DNA of 64,000 nt, taken from assembly GCF_009755355.1 (NCBI RefSeq), contig NZ_WQLB01000020.1, forward strand, positions 16,483 through 80,482. Direction: 5' to 3'. The stretch comes from Deinococcus arboris. Its GTDB lineage: Bacteria > Deinococcota > Deinococci > Deinococcales > Deinococcaceae. Made by a program: the position numbers and the translations under genes. The notes beneath the pieces were generated by a model. The model made no database searches and had not been told where the DNA came from. It was given only the letters and a program-made list of their open reading frames with translations. Positions 19,774-28,371 of the stretch are shown one piece after another; the first letter of the stretch is position 1; every line of letters starts with the position of its first letter.

Positions 19774-20790
19774 ATGACCGCCCTGCCTGCTGTGGCCCGC
19801 CACCTGACCGCTGGGGGCACGCGGGTCTACACCCTGCCGCTGCGGGCCTTTCCGCATTTCATGGCGAACGCTTTTCTGGTGGTTCAGGGACCGCTGCAGG
19901 CGCCGGCCTACACGGCCCTGATGGATATGGGCAGTGCCCACGAGGACAGTCTGGCGGACCTCCACGCAGCCCTGGAGGAGGTGCGCACCGCATATGGTGA
20001 GGCCTGGTCATGGGCCCGCCTGGACCGCCTGGTGGTTACCCACCCGCACCCCGACCACGCGGCGGGGCTGCCGGCCGTGCGCGACCTGACCCCGGCGCCA
20101 GTCGCTGCCCACGCCTGGGCGGTGCCCACGCTGCAACACCCGCAGACCCGTCAGGAGGCCTGGCGCGCGGGGGTAGAGGGCCATCTGGTGTGGGCCGGGA
20201 TTCCCCTGGACAGTGCGTATGCCGCCCGTCTGCGCCGCCGCGCCGAGAACCTGATGCTGCCGCGTGGGGTGCCGGTTCAGACCCCTCTGGCAGACGGTGA
20301 CCTGCTGGACGGGGTGTTCAGGGTGGTCCACACGCCGGGCCACGACGGCGCCCAGGTGTGCTTGCAGGTGGACGACCTGCTCCTGAGCGCTGACCACCTG
20401 CTGCCGCACAACTCGCCGCCGCTGATGCCCGAGCGCTATCAGCCCGGCGCGGGGCTGCGGCATTACCTGGCCTCGCTGGACCGCGTGGAGGCGCTGCGGG
20501 ACGTGACGGTGGCCCTGGGGGGACACGGCGGCCCCATGCCGGATTGGCGGGGGCGCATTCAGGCGCTGCGGGCGCGGTACGCAGACAAACTGGCGGCGGT
20601 GCGGGCGGCGGCCACCGGGCCCCTCACCATTCATGACCTGCTGGGCGCCCTGTACCCCAACCTGCGCCCGGTCCAGGCCATCTTGCTGCTGGACCAGACG
20701 GCGGCGCTGGCCGAGTATCTGGCAGCCGAGGGCACCCTGACCGAAACCCGGCGCGAGGACGGCGCCGCGCTGTTTCAGGCCGCCGGGTGA
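19774..20790 (+). CDS. metallo-beta-lactamase-fold hydrolase
   Basis: 338 residues. The metal-binding HxHxDH motif is seen as VVTHPHPDHAAGL near residue 90. A second His follows in VVHTPGHDGAQVCLQVDDLLLSADHLL, and a later His in ALGGHGGPMPDWRGRI. A C-terminal helical extension (FQA-type, LLDQTAALAEYLAAEGTLTE) is winged-helix-like, as in MBL proteins of the LACTB2 type. Substrates could be thioesters, lactones or RNA. A TAGAGT box (19761-19766) precedes the ATG by 7 nt. The stop overlaps the start of the next gene by 4 nt (GTGA). Confidence 0.82.
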   Translation: MTALPAVARHLTAGGTRVYTLPLRAFPHFMANAFLVVQGPLQAPAYTALMDMGSAHEDSLADLHAALEEVRTAYGEAWSWARLDRLVVTHPHPDHAAGLPAVRDLTPAPVAAHAWAVPTLQHPQTRQEAWRAGVEGHLVWAGIPLDSAYAARLRRRAENLMLPRGVPVQTPLADGDLLDGVFRVVHTPGHDGAQVCLQVDDLLLSADHLLPHNSPPLMPERYQPGAGLRHYLASLDRVEALRDVTVALGGHGGPMPDWRGRIQALRARYADKLAAVRAAATGPLTIHDLLGALYPNLRPVQAILLLDQTAALAEYLAAEGTLTETRREDGAALFQAAG

Positions 20791-21647
20791 CCTGGCCGCC
20801 AGCCTCTGTGCAGCGGGCCTGGGGCCTGACCGTAGAGGCTGACCTGGGCGGGCGGCTGAATCTGCACTGGCAGGTCCGTGCCGCTGGAGTGCGGGCCGTC
20901 CTGCGCCGCTGGCACGGCCCGGAAGCAGAGGTCCGGTACGAACTGAAGGTGCTGCAGCAGGTGGCCAGGCTGGGGTGGGCGGTGCCCTTGGCGCTGTGTG
21001 CTCCCATGTACGGGGCAGGGGCGTGGTGGAGCCTGCACGTCTGGGTGCCGGGTGACCCCGCCCCGCGCGAGAACCCAGAGGCGCGGGGCCGCTGGCTGGC
21101 CGAGGTTCACGCGGCGTTTGCTGCGCTGCCGGCGCTGCCGGTCCGCCCCGGCTGGCGCCCGGACCTGGAGATGCTCACTGACCCCGCCACCGACGCCCTG
21201 CTCAGCGCCCACGAGGCCGCCCGCCCTGACGAGGTGCGCCTGTACCGCTGGCATCTGGAGCGCGCCCGCGCCGCGCTGGCGGGCCTGGACACGGCGGGCC
21301 GGCCCAGGCACCTGATTCACGGGGATTTCACACCCTGGAACCTACGGGTGCAGCGGGGCAGGCTGACGGGCCTGCTGGATTTCGAACTGGCCCGCCCCGC
21401 CGACCCTGTGGCCGACTTTGCGCTGGCCTGGCGCGGGGTGCATGACGGGGTGGTGGCCGGGTACGCCGAGGTGCGGCCTCTGTCCGGGGAAGACCGCGCC
21501 CTGCTGACCCCGCTGTGGTGGGCGCACCTGCTGGCGGGCGCCTGCGCCGCGTTGCGGGCCGGGGTGCCTGACGACGGCTGGACCGCCCGCAAGTTGCAGG
21601 TGCGCTCACCCCTGATGGGGCCCCTGGCCGCGCCATACCCCGGCTGA
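20787..21647 (+). CDS. aminoglycoside phosphotransferase-family kinase
   Basis: 286 residues of the APH/choline-kinase fold. The catalytic loop is [16 protein letters not shown] near residue 180 (HxDxxxxN form) and the metal-binding segment is [21 protein letters not shown]. The N-lobe is weaker, with [24 protein letters not shown]. Such proteins phosphorylate antibiotics, choline, homoserine or sugars; resistance is not implied. It is translationally coupled to the MBL gene through GTGA. Confidence 0.8.
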   Translation: MTWPPASVQRAWGLTVEADLGGRLNLHWQVRAAGVRAVLRRWHGPEAEVRYELKVLQQVARLGWAVPLALCAPMYGAGAWWSLHVWVPGDPAPRENPEARGRWLAEVHAAFAALPALPVRPGWRPDLEMLTDPATDALLSAHEAARPDEVRLYRWHLERARAALAGLDTAGRPRHLIHGDFTPWNLRVQRGRLTGLLDFELARPADPVADFALAWRGVHDGVVAGYAEVRPLSGEDRALLTPLWWAHLLAGACAALRAGVPDDGWTARKLQVRSPLMGPLAAPYPG

Positions 21648-21672
21648 GCGCCCTGCGCTACCCTGGAGCGTT

Positions 21673-22335
21673 ATGACCCCCGAGCGTTACGCCAAGATTC
21701 TGCGGGTGCTCCGCAGGCGCCAGCCCACCCTGACTGTGCTGATGGACGAGGTAAATAAGCCCCACAACCTCTCGGCCATCGTGCGCACCTGTGACGCGGT
21801 GGGGGTGTTGCAGGCGCACGCGGTGCCGCCGCGCGGCGGGCGGCTGGCGGCCTTTGACGGCCACACGTTTGAAGCCACCAGCGGCAGCGCTCACAAGTGG
21901 GTGCCGGTGCAGCGCCACGAGGACGCGGTCAGCGCCGTGCGCGCCTTGCAGGCCCAGGGCTTTGCCGTGCTGGCCACCCACCTGTCGCAGCGCAGCGTGG
22001 ACTACCGCGAACCCGACTACACCCGCCCCACCTGCGTGCTGCTGGGCGCCGAGAAATGGGGCGTGTCCGATGAAGCGGCCGAGGCCGCCGACGCCAACAT
22101 CGTGATTCCCATGTTCGGGATGGTGCAGAGCCTGAATGTCTCGGTGGCCGCCGCCACTATTCTGTTTGAAGCGCAGCGGCAGCGCCTGGCCGCCGGCCTG
22201 TACGACACCCCGCAGTTCAAAGACGAGGAACTGCGCGCCTGGGCGTTTGAATGGGCTTACCCCGACCTGGCCCCCGGTTACCGCGAGCGCGGCGAGGCGT
22301 ACCCGGCGCTGGACGAGCAGGGGCAGCTGGTATAA
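21673..22335 (+). CDS. trmH: tRNA (guanosine-18-2'-O-)-methyltransferase TrmH
   Basis: 220 residues. The N-terminus [20 protein letters not shown] is the TrmH RNA-binding helix. SPOUT motifs follow: [39 protein letters not shown], and [20 protein letters not shown]. The C-terminal extension ([20 protein letters not shown]) is typical of TrmH and absent in RlmB. The enzyme methylates G18 of tRNA. TACCCT (21659-21664) lies 8 nt before the ATG. Confidence 0.92.
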   Translation: MTPERYAKILRVLRRRQPTLTVLMDEVNKPHNLSAIVRTCDAVGVLQAHAVPPRGGRLAAFDGHTFEATSGSAHKWVPVQRHEDAVSAVRALQAQGFAVLATHLSQRSVDYREPDYTRPTCVLLGAEKWGVSDEAAEAADANIVIPMFGMVQSLNVSVAAATILFEAQRQRLAAGLYDTPQFKDEELRAWAFEWAYPDLAPGYRERGEAYPALDEQGQLV

Positions 22336-22601
22336 GGCGGGACTGCTCTGCTGGTGGGGCAGAGTGGAAGGACAGTGGTCTGGCCTCCTCTGGCTACAGG
22401 GCTGCCGCTGGTGTTGCTCGCGCTGCGCCGCCGTTTCGCCCCCCTCTTTGGCGCCTGCAGTGGTCTTCTGCCGAATCATCGCTATTCCGTAGAACGCACA
22501 TGGACCGTTCCCGACAAGTCACTGCCTCGCTGACCTGCGGTCGCCCGCGCCTGCCCATATCGCCTGACCGCCCCGTTTGAGGCCAGCGTTACACTGCCCC
22601 C

Positions 22602-23834
22602 ATGCATGACCAACTCGACACCATCCGCGACCTGGCCAAGAAAACCGACAGCAAGATTCTGATGGTGGTGCTGGACGGCGTGGGCGGCCTGCCGATGACT
22701 GTGAATGGCGACAGCGAACTGGCCGCCGCCCAGACACCCAACCTGGACGCGCTGGCCGCGCAGAGCCAGCTGGGCCAGATCGAGCTGGTGGGGGCGGGCA
22801 TCACGCCGGGCAGCGGGCCGGGGCACCTGAGCCTCTTCGGGTACGACCCGCTGCGCTACGTGGTGGGGCGCGGCGCCCTGAGCGCGGTGGGGATTGGCGT
22901 CAAGCTGGAAGCCGGCGACGTGGCGGTGCGCGGCAACTTCGCCACCCTGGGCGAGAACCGCATCGTGCTGGACCGCCGCGCTGGGCGCCCCAGCGATGAG
23001 AAGAACGCCGACATTGTGGCCCAGTTGCGTGCCGCTCTCCCCAGCCTGGACGGCACCCCAGTTGAGATTTACACCGAGAGCGAACACCGGTTTGTCGTGG
23101 TGTTCCGGGCGGCGGGCGGGGCGCCCCTGGGGGCCAACCTCAGCGATGTGGACCCTCAGGCCACCGGCGTGCAGCCCATGACTGCCCAGGCCCACGACGA
23201 GGCGAGTGCGCGCACCGCCGCCCTGGTCAACGCCTTCGTGGCCCGCGCCGAGGCGACCCTGGCCGCCGAACCGCAGGTGAACGGGGTCCTGTTCCGGGGG
23301 TACAGCGACGTGCCGCGTTTTCCCTCCTTTGCCGAGGCGTATGGCCTGCGCGCGGCCTGCATCGCCAGCTACCCCATGTACAAGGGGCTGGCCAGCCTGG
23401 TGGGGATGGACGTGCTGGCCGTTGAGGGCCACGAGGACGCCCTGGACGGCAAGGTGCAGGCCCTGACCGAGAACTGGGCCAAATACGACTTCTTCTACTT
23501 TCACGTCAAGAAAACGGACTCGACCGGCGAGGACGGCGATTTTGCCGCCAAGGTCAAAAAGATTGAGCTGTTCGACGCCTTGCTGCCGCAGCTGCTGGCC
23601 CTGAACCCGGATGTGCTGGCCATTGTGGGCGACCACAGCACGCCCAGCAAACTGGCGACCCACTCCTGGCACCCGGTGCCGCTGCTGATTCGCAGCGAGT
23701 ACGGGCGGAGGGACGTGGCCACCCGCTACACCGAGGACGAGGCGCAGAAGGGCAGCCTGGGTCTGCGGCGCGGCACCGACGTGATGCCGCTGCTGATGGC
23801 GAATGCGCTGAAACTGAACAAGTACGGGGCGTAA
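22602..23834 (+). CDS. apgM: 2,3-bisphosphoglycerate-independent phosphoglycerate mutase, archaeal type
   Basis: 410 residues of the ApgM alkaline-phosphatase superfamily. It opens with [14 protein letters not shown] (metal Asp), then [27 protein letters not shown] (with the conserved Ser/Gly region), [16 protein letters not shown], and [20 protein letters not shown], which supplies the metal-binding DH and H. The enzyme interconverts 3- and 2-phosphoglycerate in glycolysis. TACACT (22590-22595) lies 6 nt before the ATG, so the mRNA is probably leaderless. A 266-nt non-coding stretch precedes it. Confidence 0.92.
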   Translation: MHDQLDTIRDLAKKTDSKILMVVLDGVGGLPMTVNGDSELAAAQTPNLDALAAQSQLGQIELVGAGITPGSGPGHLSLFGYDPLRYVVGRGALSAVGIGVKLEAGDVAVRGNFATLGENRIVLDRRAGRPSDEKNADIVAQLRAALPSLDGTPVEIYTESEHRFVVVFRAAGGAPLGANLSDVDPQATGVQPMTAQAHDEASARTAALVNAFVARAEATLAAEPQVNGVLFRGYSDVPRFPSFAEAYGLRAACIASYPMYKGLASLVGMDVLAVEGHEDALDGKVQALTENWAKYDFFYFHVKKTDSTGEDGDFAAKVKKIELFDALLPQLLALNPDVLAIVGDHSTPSKLATHSWHPVPLLIRSEYGRRDVATRYTEDEAQKGSLGLRRGTDVMPLLMANALKLNKYGA

Positions 23835-23864
23835 GCGTGCCGTTCCATCCGTGACCGCTGCGCC

Positions 23865-24428
23865 ATGACGGCCCCGCTGCCCCGCCCGCTGCTGGTGCTG
23901 GACCTGGACGAAACGCTGTGGCACGGCGTTCCGGACCAGACGGCCCTCAGCGGCGTGCGCTTCGGGCTGCGCCCCTTTCTGGGGCAGTTCCTGCACACAG
24001 TGTCGCAGGGCTACGACCTGGCCGTCTGGACAGCCGCCAGCGAGGACTGGATGCTGTGCGGGCTGGACGCTACGCGGCAGGCCACAGGCTTTGACCTGCG
24101 CGGCCAGGCGGTCTTTCTGTGGGCGCGTGACCGCTGTGCGTGGCGGCGCAGCGAAACTGGCGAACTGCACCCACGTAAGCCGGCCCGAAAGTTCCGCGCG
24201 GGCTGGGTGCGGGCGCGCTACCCCCGGTCCCGCATTCTGGTGGTGGATGACCTGGCAAGCAATTACGCCTGCGGGTACGGTCATCTGGTCAAGGTGACCT
24301 CATGGACCGGCGCCCAGGACGACACTGAACTGCTCAGGCTAGGGCCTTATCTGCTGACGCTCGCCGCCCACCCTGATCTGCGTCAGGTGGAAAAACGCGG
24401 CTGGCAGGCCAGGTCAGCCGCTGACTGA
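23865..24428 (+). CDS. HAD-superfamily NLI/FCP1-like phosphatase
   Basis: 187 residues. The HAD motif I DLDETLWHG sits near residue 12, motif II is in DLAVWTAASEDWM, and motif IV is ILVVDDLASNYACG. The overall pattern, with LRPFLGQFLHTVSQGYDLAVWTAAS, is that of the eukaryotic FCP1/Scp-like NIF family, which occurs sporadically in bacteria. Its substrate is unknown. It follows apgM by 30 nt and is likely cotranscribed. Confidence 0.82.
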   Translation: MTAPLPRPLLVLDLDETLWHGVPDQTALSGVRFGLRPFLGQFLHTVSQGYDLAVWTAASEDWMLCGLDATRQATGFDLRGQAVFLWARDRCAWRRSETGELHPRKPARKFRAGWVRARYPRSRILVVDDLASNYACGYGHLVKVTSWTGAQDDTELLRLGPYLLTLAAHPDLRQVEKRGWQARSAAD

Positions 24429-24441
24429 CCCGGCCCTCCCA

Positions 24442-24473
24442 TCTTTTCCCACTCCCCACAACCCACTGCCTAC
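24442..24473. repeat. pyrimidine-rich dispersed intergenic motif
   Basis: TTTTCCCACTCCCCACAACC followed by CACTGCCTAC lies between the convergent HAD and MocR genes. It is the same motif family as at 1005-1037 and 10231-10256. Confidence 0.5.
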
Positions 24474-24480
24474 GGCCCCC

Positions 24481-25914
24481 TCACGCCAGCCGCTCTGAGC
24501 CGCTCCGGCCCTGAAATGACACCCAGGCGTCCCTCAAGCGGTGCACTGTCTCGGGCAGCCGGGCCGGGTCCAGGGTAAACGGCAGGCGCAGGTACTGATC
24601 GGGCAGCGGCGTCACGCTCATGGCCGCGCCGGGAAAGAGGCGCAGGCCGTGGCGGGCGGCGTGGTGGGTGAAGCGGCTGGCCTCGGGGGTGGGCAGGGTG
24701 ACCCACAGAAACTGGCCGCCGCCGGGCAGCTCAAAGGTCCAGTCGGGCAATTCGGTGCGCAGCAGGGTCGCCAGCAGGTCGCGGGCGGGCGTTACGGCCT
24801 CGCGGCGTTGGCGGCGCAGGGCCTCTGGGTCGCGCAGGAGGTGTAGGGCGGCGTGCTGGGCGGGCAGGCTGCCGCCAAAATCGGCCAGGGTTTTGGCCTG
24901 ACCCAGGGGCGCGGCCAGGCCGGGCGGCAGGCGCATCCAGCCCACCCGCAGCCCGGCCCAGTACAGTTTGGACAGAGAGCCAACGGTGATGATGGGCGCC
25001 GCTGGCGCGAGGGCGGCCAGGCGGGGCGGAGGCGGGTCGCCGCTAAAGCCCAGGTCCAGCAGGGTGTCGTCCTCGATGGTGGGCAGATTCGCCTGCTGGA
25101 CGAAGGCGGCCAGGCGCTCGCGGGCGCGCAGCGGCAGGACCCCGCCCGTGGGGTTCTGGTAGGTGGGGGTGAGGAAGGCCAGTCGGGGGCCATGCTCCCG
25201 CGCCAGGGCCATGAACGTGTCGGGATTGAGGCCGCCGCCCAGCACCGGCACCCCCACCAGCGCCGCGCCCGCCGCCCGGAATACGTCAATGGCCCCGAAA
25301 TAGGTGGGGGTTTCCAGCAGGGCCGCGTCGCCCCGGCGCAGCAGCGTGGCGGCAATCAGGGCGATGGCCTGCTGGGCGCCACTGGTCACCACGACCTGCT
25401 CTGGGGTGGTGGGCAGGCCCCCTTCTATGGTGTACAGCTCGGCCAGGCGGGCACGCAGGTCGGGCAGGCCATGGGGGTGATACACACTCTCCCGGAAGGC
25501 GTCGGCGCTGGCGTCACGCAGCTGCTCGCGCTGGGCGTCCGACAGCAGGGGCACGGCGATGGTGAAATCCAGTTCGGCCGGCTGGGCGCCGCCCACCGGG
25601 GTCCGCAGGGTCAGCACCGGGGCGGCGCGCGGCGCGGTGGCCGAGACGCGGGTGCCGCTGCCCACCCGTCGCCGCAGCCAGCCGCCGGCCGTCAGGTCAT
25701 CCAGGGCCGTGACCACGGTGGCGCGGCTCACCCCCAGCAGGGCCGCCAGGGGGCGCTCGGCAGGCAGGCGGTCACCAGGCCTGAGTTCGCCCCGCTCAAT
25801 CGCGGCGCGGATCTGCGCGGCCAATCGAATGGGCAGCGGCCCCTCACCAGCACGCCAGCCGGCCAGCAGCGCGGTCCAGCGGGGAAGGTCGGCGGCGGGG
25901 TCGGAGCCGGGCAT
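24481..25914 (-). CDS. MocR-type transcription regulator (GntR wHTH + aminotransferase domain)
   Basis: 477 residues. The N-terminal 75 form a GntR winged helix (LAAQIRAAIERGELRPGDRL, LAALLGVSRATVVTALDDLTAGGWLRRRVGSGTRV). The rest is a fold-type I aminotransferase domain with SGAQQAIALIAATLLRRGDA, TPTYQNPTGGVLP, and the PLP Lys in TVGSLSKLYWAGLRVGW. Such MocR proteins sense PLP or a PLP-bound amine and bind direct repeats. TAGGCT (25921-25926) is 6 nt upstream of the ATG. It is divergent from a BenE-like transporter, with four GGCCAAT-like boxes between them, so it probably regulates both genes. A simple PdxR assignment is unsupported as pdxST is absent here. Confidence 0.87.
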   Translation of the reverse strand: MPGSDPAADLPRWTALLAGWRAGEGPLPIRLAAQIRAAIERGELRPGDRLPAERPLAALLGVSRATVVTALDDLTAGGWLRRRVGSGTRVSATAPRAAPVLTLRTPVGGAQPAELDFTIAVPLLSDAQREQLRDASADAFRESVYHPHGLPDLRARLAELYTIEGGLPTTPEQVVVTSGAQQAIALIAATLLRRGDAALLETPTYFGAIDVFRAAGAALVGVPVLGGGLNPDTFMALAREHGPRLAFLTPTYQNPTGGVLPLRARERLAAFVQQANLPTIEDDTLLDLGFSGDPPPPRLAALAPAAPIITVGSLSKLYWAGLRVGWMRLPPGLAAPLGQAKTLADFGGSLPAQHAALHLLRDPEALRRQRREAVTPARDLLATLLRTELPDWTFELPGGGQFLWVTLPTPEASRFTHHAARHGLRLFPGAAMSVTPLPDQYLRLPFTLDPARLPETVHRLRDAWVSFQGRSGSERLA

Positions 25915-25926
25915 GTGTCTAGCCTA

Positions 25927-25992
25927 CAGGCCAATGGCTTCAGGCGAGCGGGCCAATTCTCAGGCCATTGCCCCTGCCCATCAGGCCAATGT
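25927..25992. promoter_or_regulatory. four GGCCAAT-type direct repeats, candidate MocR operators
   Basis: Cores GGCCAAT at 25929-25935, 25951-25957 and 25984-25990, and GGCCATT at 25963-25969, lie in the same orientation. Three of the four have CAGGCCA context. Spacings of 22, 12 and 21 bp put them on similar helix faces. They fill the space between the divergent MocR and BenE-like genes, and one abuts the MocR -10 box. Confidence 0.72.
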
Positions 25993-26010
25993 AGGGGCAC
26001 ACTGGAGGCC

Positions 26011-27249
26011 ATGACCACCCTGCCCACCCGCCCGGCGGCCTTCTGGCGCGACACCCACCCCAGCGCCGTGCTGGCCGGTCTGGTGACGGTGGTGATTGGC
26101 TGGGCTGGCCCCAACGTCCTGATTTACGCGGTGGCCCAGGCCGCTGGCCTGAGCGACGGCGTGGCCATGTCGTGGCTGTGGGCGCACGCGATCTTTACGG
26201 GCCTGACGGGCATTGTGCTGAGCCTGCGCACCCGCATGCCCATCCTGACCACCTGGAGTACGCCGGGCATCGCCTTTCTGGTGACGGCCTTGCCGGGCAT
26301 TCCCTTCGCTGAGGCGGTGGGGGCCTTTCTGCTGTCGGGCGCCCTGGTGTTGCTGCTGGGGACCTTCGCGCCTCTTACGCGCGCGTTGCAGGCCATTCCG
26401 GCGCCGCTGGCCGCTGCGCTGAACGCGGCTATTTTGCTGCCGTTTGGCTTCCGCGCCTTGCAGGCGTTTGGCGACACCCCGGCGCTGGTGGGCGCCATGA
26501 TAGCGGCGTACTTCGTGTTGCGGCAGCTGGCGCCGCGCTGGGCGGTGGCGGGCGTGCTCTTGACCGGCGTGCTGGCCAGCGCTGCGCTGGGGCTGTGGCA
26601 CCCCTCGCCGGTGCCGCTGGCTCTGACCCGCCCGGAGTTCGTGTGGCCGCAGTTCAGCCTGCACGCCACCCTGAATCTGGCGCTGCCGCTGACGCTGCTG
26701 GCGTTTACCGGTCAGTTCGTGCCGGGCTTCGGGGTCCTGAAGGCCAACGGCTATGAGCCCGCACCCGGCCCGGTCCTGCGGGCCTGCGGCGTGGCCAGCA
26801 TCGGCGCGGCCTTGTTTGGTTGCCACAACCTCACGCTGGGCGCCCTGCTGGCCAATATCGTCAGTGGTCCCGAGGCGCACCCGGACGCGGGCAAGCGCTA
26901 CACCGCCGCCGTCTGGGCCGGCGCCCTGAACATTCTGGTGGGCCTGTTTGCGGGCACTTTCCTGCACCTGATGGGCATCTTGCCGCCGCAGGCGCTGGCG
27001 GCGCTGGCTGGCCTGGCCCTGCTGGCGGCGATGGGCAGCAGCTTACAGGGGGCCTTCCAGGGGGCGCGGGCGGGGAGCTTGGCCGCGCCGGTCATTCTGG
27101 TCGTGACCCTGAGCGGCATCGCGCCTCTGGGCATCGGCGCGGCGTTCTGGGCCATCCTGGCGGGCTTGGCCGTGAACTGGATCGAAACGCGCGGCCACCT
27201 GGGCCTCTCCGGCTCGCCTGCCCAGGTGCAGGAGCGTCCCAGTCCTTGA
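26011..27249 (+). CDS. BenE-family membrane transporter
   Basis: 412 residues with about eleven membrane segments. Family features are PSAVLAGLVTVVIGWAGPNVLI at the N-terminus, MPILTTWSTPGIAFLV (the conserved STPG), FGFRALQAFGDTPALVGAM, and FGCHNLTLGALLANIVSGPEAHPDAGKRY late in the chain. BenE members are proton-coupled benzoate symporters. The true substrate here is open because the gene lies opposite a PLP-sensing MocR regulator, which hints at an amine, amino acid or vitamin B6-related compound. GGAGG lies 2 nt from the ATG. Confidence 0.85.
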   Translation: MTTLPTRPAAFWRDTHPSAVLAGLVTVVIGWAGPNVLIYAVAQAAGLSDGVAMSWLWAHAIFTGLTGIVLSLRTRMPILTTWSTPGIAFLVTALPGIPFAEAVGAFLLSGALVLLLGTFAPLTRALQAIPAPLAAALNAAILLPFGFRALQAFGDTPALVGAMIAAYFVLRQLAPRWAVAGVLLTGVLASAALGLWHPSPVPLALTRPEFVWPQFSLHATLNLALPLTLLAFTGQFVPGFGVLKANGYEPAPGPVLRACGVASIGAALFGCHNLTLGALLANIVSGPEAHPDAGKRYTAAVWAGALNILVGLFAGTFLHLMGILPPQALAALAGLALLAAMGSSLQGAFQGARAGSLAAPVILVVTLSGIAPLGIGAAFWAILAGLAVNWIETRGHLGLSGSPAQVQERPSP

Positions 27250-27274
27250 CAGGTAGGGGAAGGCCTGTTATCCT
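27246..27274 (+). promoter_or_regulatory. near-consensus sigma-70-type promoter
   Basis: TTGACA (27246-27251), a 17-nt spacer, and TATCCT (27269-27274) preceded by TGT, an extended -10. The -35 box overlaps the BenE stop codon. It is the best promoter in the window, and no protein-coding gene of normal size follows it before a terminator. Confidence 0.8.
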
Positions 27275-27280
27275 TACTGT

Positions 27281-27452
27281 TCTGGCCCGAAACGGCCGTG
27301 CTGTGCAGACCACGATGTACCTATGCACTTGAGGGAGGCGTCCACCTCTAGGATTTACGAAAATACGGACGCGCGAGCAGCAGCGAACTGGTCATTCTGG
27401 TTCCTCTGACCCACCAAGACGCCGCCTAACTCTGGGCGGTGTTTATTTTTTT
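27281..27452 (+). ncRNA. candidate non-coding RNA of about 170 nt
   Basis: The stretch from the predicted start of transcription (about 27281) to the T run at 27452 is bounded by a strong promoter and a rho-independent terminator. It holds several possible stems: GCGTCC/GGACGC enclosing an ATTT-ACGA-AAAT hairpin, GGTCA/TGACC, and GGCC/GGCC near the 5' end. It does not resemble SRP RNA, tmRNA or RNase P RNA by its conserved motifs. One 28-codon frame (27323-27409) ends NWSFWFL, but has no Shine-Dalgarno sequence, so a small peptide is possible but less likely. It faces tRNA-Thr, whose terminator lies back to back with this one. Confidence 0.6.
27419..27452 (+). terminator. rho-independent terminator of the candidate ncRNA
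   Basis: An 8-bp stem (ACGCCGCC / GGCGGTGT, one G-T pair) at 27419-27426 and 27435-27442 has an 8-nt loop, followed by TTATTTTTTT. Confidence 0.8.
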
Positions 27453-27465
27453 CGTCCGAGAACCG

Positions 27466-27489
27466 AAAAAACTCCGCACTGGGCGGAGT
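27466..27489 (-). terminator. rho-independent terminator of tRNA-Thr
   Basis: On the minus strand ACTCCGC (27489-27483) and GCGGAGT (27477-27471) form a 7-bp stem with a 5-nt loop, followed by TTTTTT. It lies 9 nt after the tRNA CCA end. Confidence 0.85.
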
Positions 27490-27497
27490 CTTTATCC

Positions 27498-27572
<75 letters not shown>

Positions 27573-27642
27573 AGGCAAGCTCAAAGAGTATAGAAAGGGG
27601 GCCGGGGGGTGTCAAGGCGCGCCGCAGCCTATGCTGTGGCCC

Positions 27643-28371
27643 GTGAGCAGCCCAGCGCGCCCCTTTGACACCATTTTTGGGCAGGTCCGTCCTCTGGACT
27701 GGCTGTGTCTGGCCCCCCACCCCGACGACGCCGAGATCGGCGCGGGCGGCACCCTGATTCGGCTGGCCCAGGCTGGGCGGGCCGTGGGCATTCTGGAACT
27801 GTCACGCGGCGAGCGGGGCACCCAGGGCACGCCCGAGGTGCGGGTGGCCGAATGCGCCCGCGCCGCCGACATCATGGGCCTGGCCTGGCGTGGCCAGCTG
27901 GGCCTGCCCGACGGCGAACTGCGCGACACCCTGGAGGCCGCGCACGCCCTGGCCGCCACCCTGCGCGCGGTGCGGCCCCGTGTGCTGGTCGTGCCGCACC
28001 ACCATGACCGCCACCCGGACCATTTCGGCACCTACCACCTGAGCAAACGTGCCGTTCACCTGGCCCAGCTGAAAAAGGCCGACCTGACCGGCGAGCCGCA
28101 CCGGGTTTCACGAGTGCTGCTGTACCAGGGCAACGCCGATATTCGGCCCACCCTGCTTGTGGATGTCGAGGCGGTGCAGGACACCTGGGCCGCCGCCGTG
28201 CTTGCCCATGAGAGTCAATTTGCGGGCGCCGCTATCTCCGAGACTGTGACGCCCGAAATCGTGGAGCGCCGCCGCGCCCGCCTGACCTACTGGGGCACGC
28301 TGGCGCGGGCGCGCTACGCCGAGGCCTTTGAAACCGAAGACCCCCTGCTGGTGGACCCGCTGGCGCTTTAA
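27643..28371 (+). CDS. bshB1: PIG-L family deacetylase, probably BshB1 (bacillithiol synthesis)
   Basis: 242 residues. The metal motif is LAPHPDDAEIGAGGTL (HPDD), with the distal His in VVPHHHDRHPDHFGTYHLS. ELSRGERGTQGTPEVRVAEC matches the BshB1 type, which deacetylates GlcNAc-malate in bacillithiol synthesis, a thiol known in Deinococcus. The GTG at 27643 lies 7 nt after TATGCT (27630-27635), so a leaderless start is preferred over the ATG inside that box (27631). Its stop overlaps the stop of the convergent ParA gene. Confidence 0.85.
   Translation: MSSPARPFDTIFGQVRPLDWLCLAPHPDDAEIGAGGTLIRLAQAGRAVGILELSRGERGTQGTPEVRVAECARAADIMGLAWRGQLGLPDGELRDTLEAAHALAATLRAVRPRVLVVPHHHDRHPDHFGTYHLSKRAVHLAQLKKADLTGEPHRVSRVLLYQGNADIRPTLLVDVEAVQDTWAAAVLAHESQFAGAAISETVTPEIVERRRARLTYWGTLARARYAEAFETEDPLLVDPLAL

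Noticed and set aside
20787..21647. Aminoglycoside resistance gene
   Set aside because: The APH fold is clear but the substrate cannot be told; nothing around it suggests resistance.
22482..24284. 600-codon minus-strand open frame
   Set aside because: It is antisense to apgM and the HAD gene. High GC third positions keep reverse frames open.
27323..27409. 28-codon frame ending NWSFWFL read as an attenuator leader peptide
   Set aside because: No gene that the terminator could control follows on the same strand before an opposing tRNA, and there is no SD. A small peptide is not excluded.
27281..27452. Identification of the candidate RNA as SRP RNA, tmRNA, 6S or Y RNA
   Set aside because: The conserved SRP apical motif and tmRNA tag are absent, and no rod-like 6S pairing of the two ends is seen.
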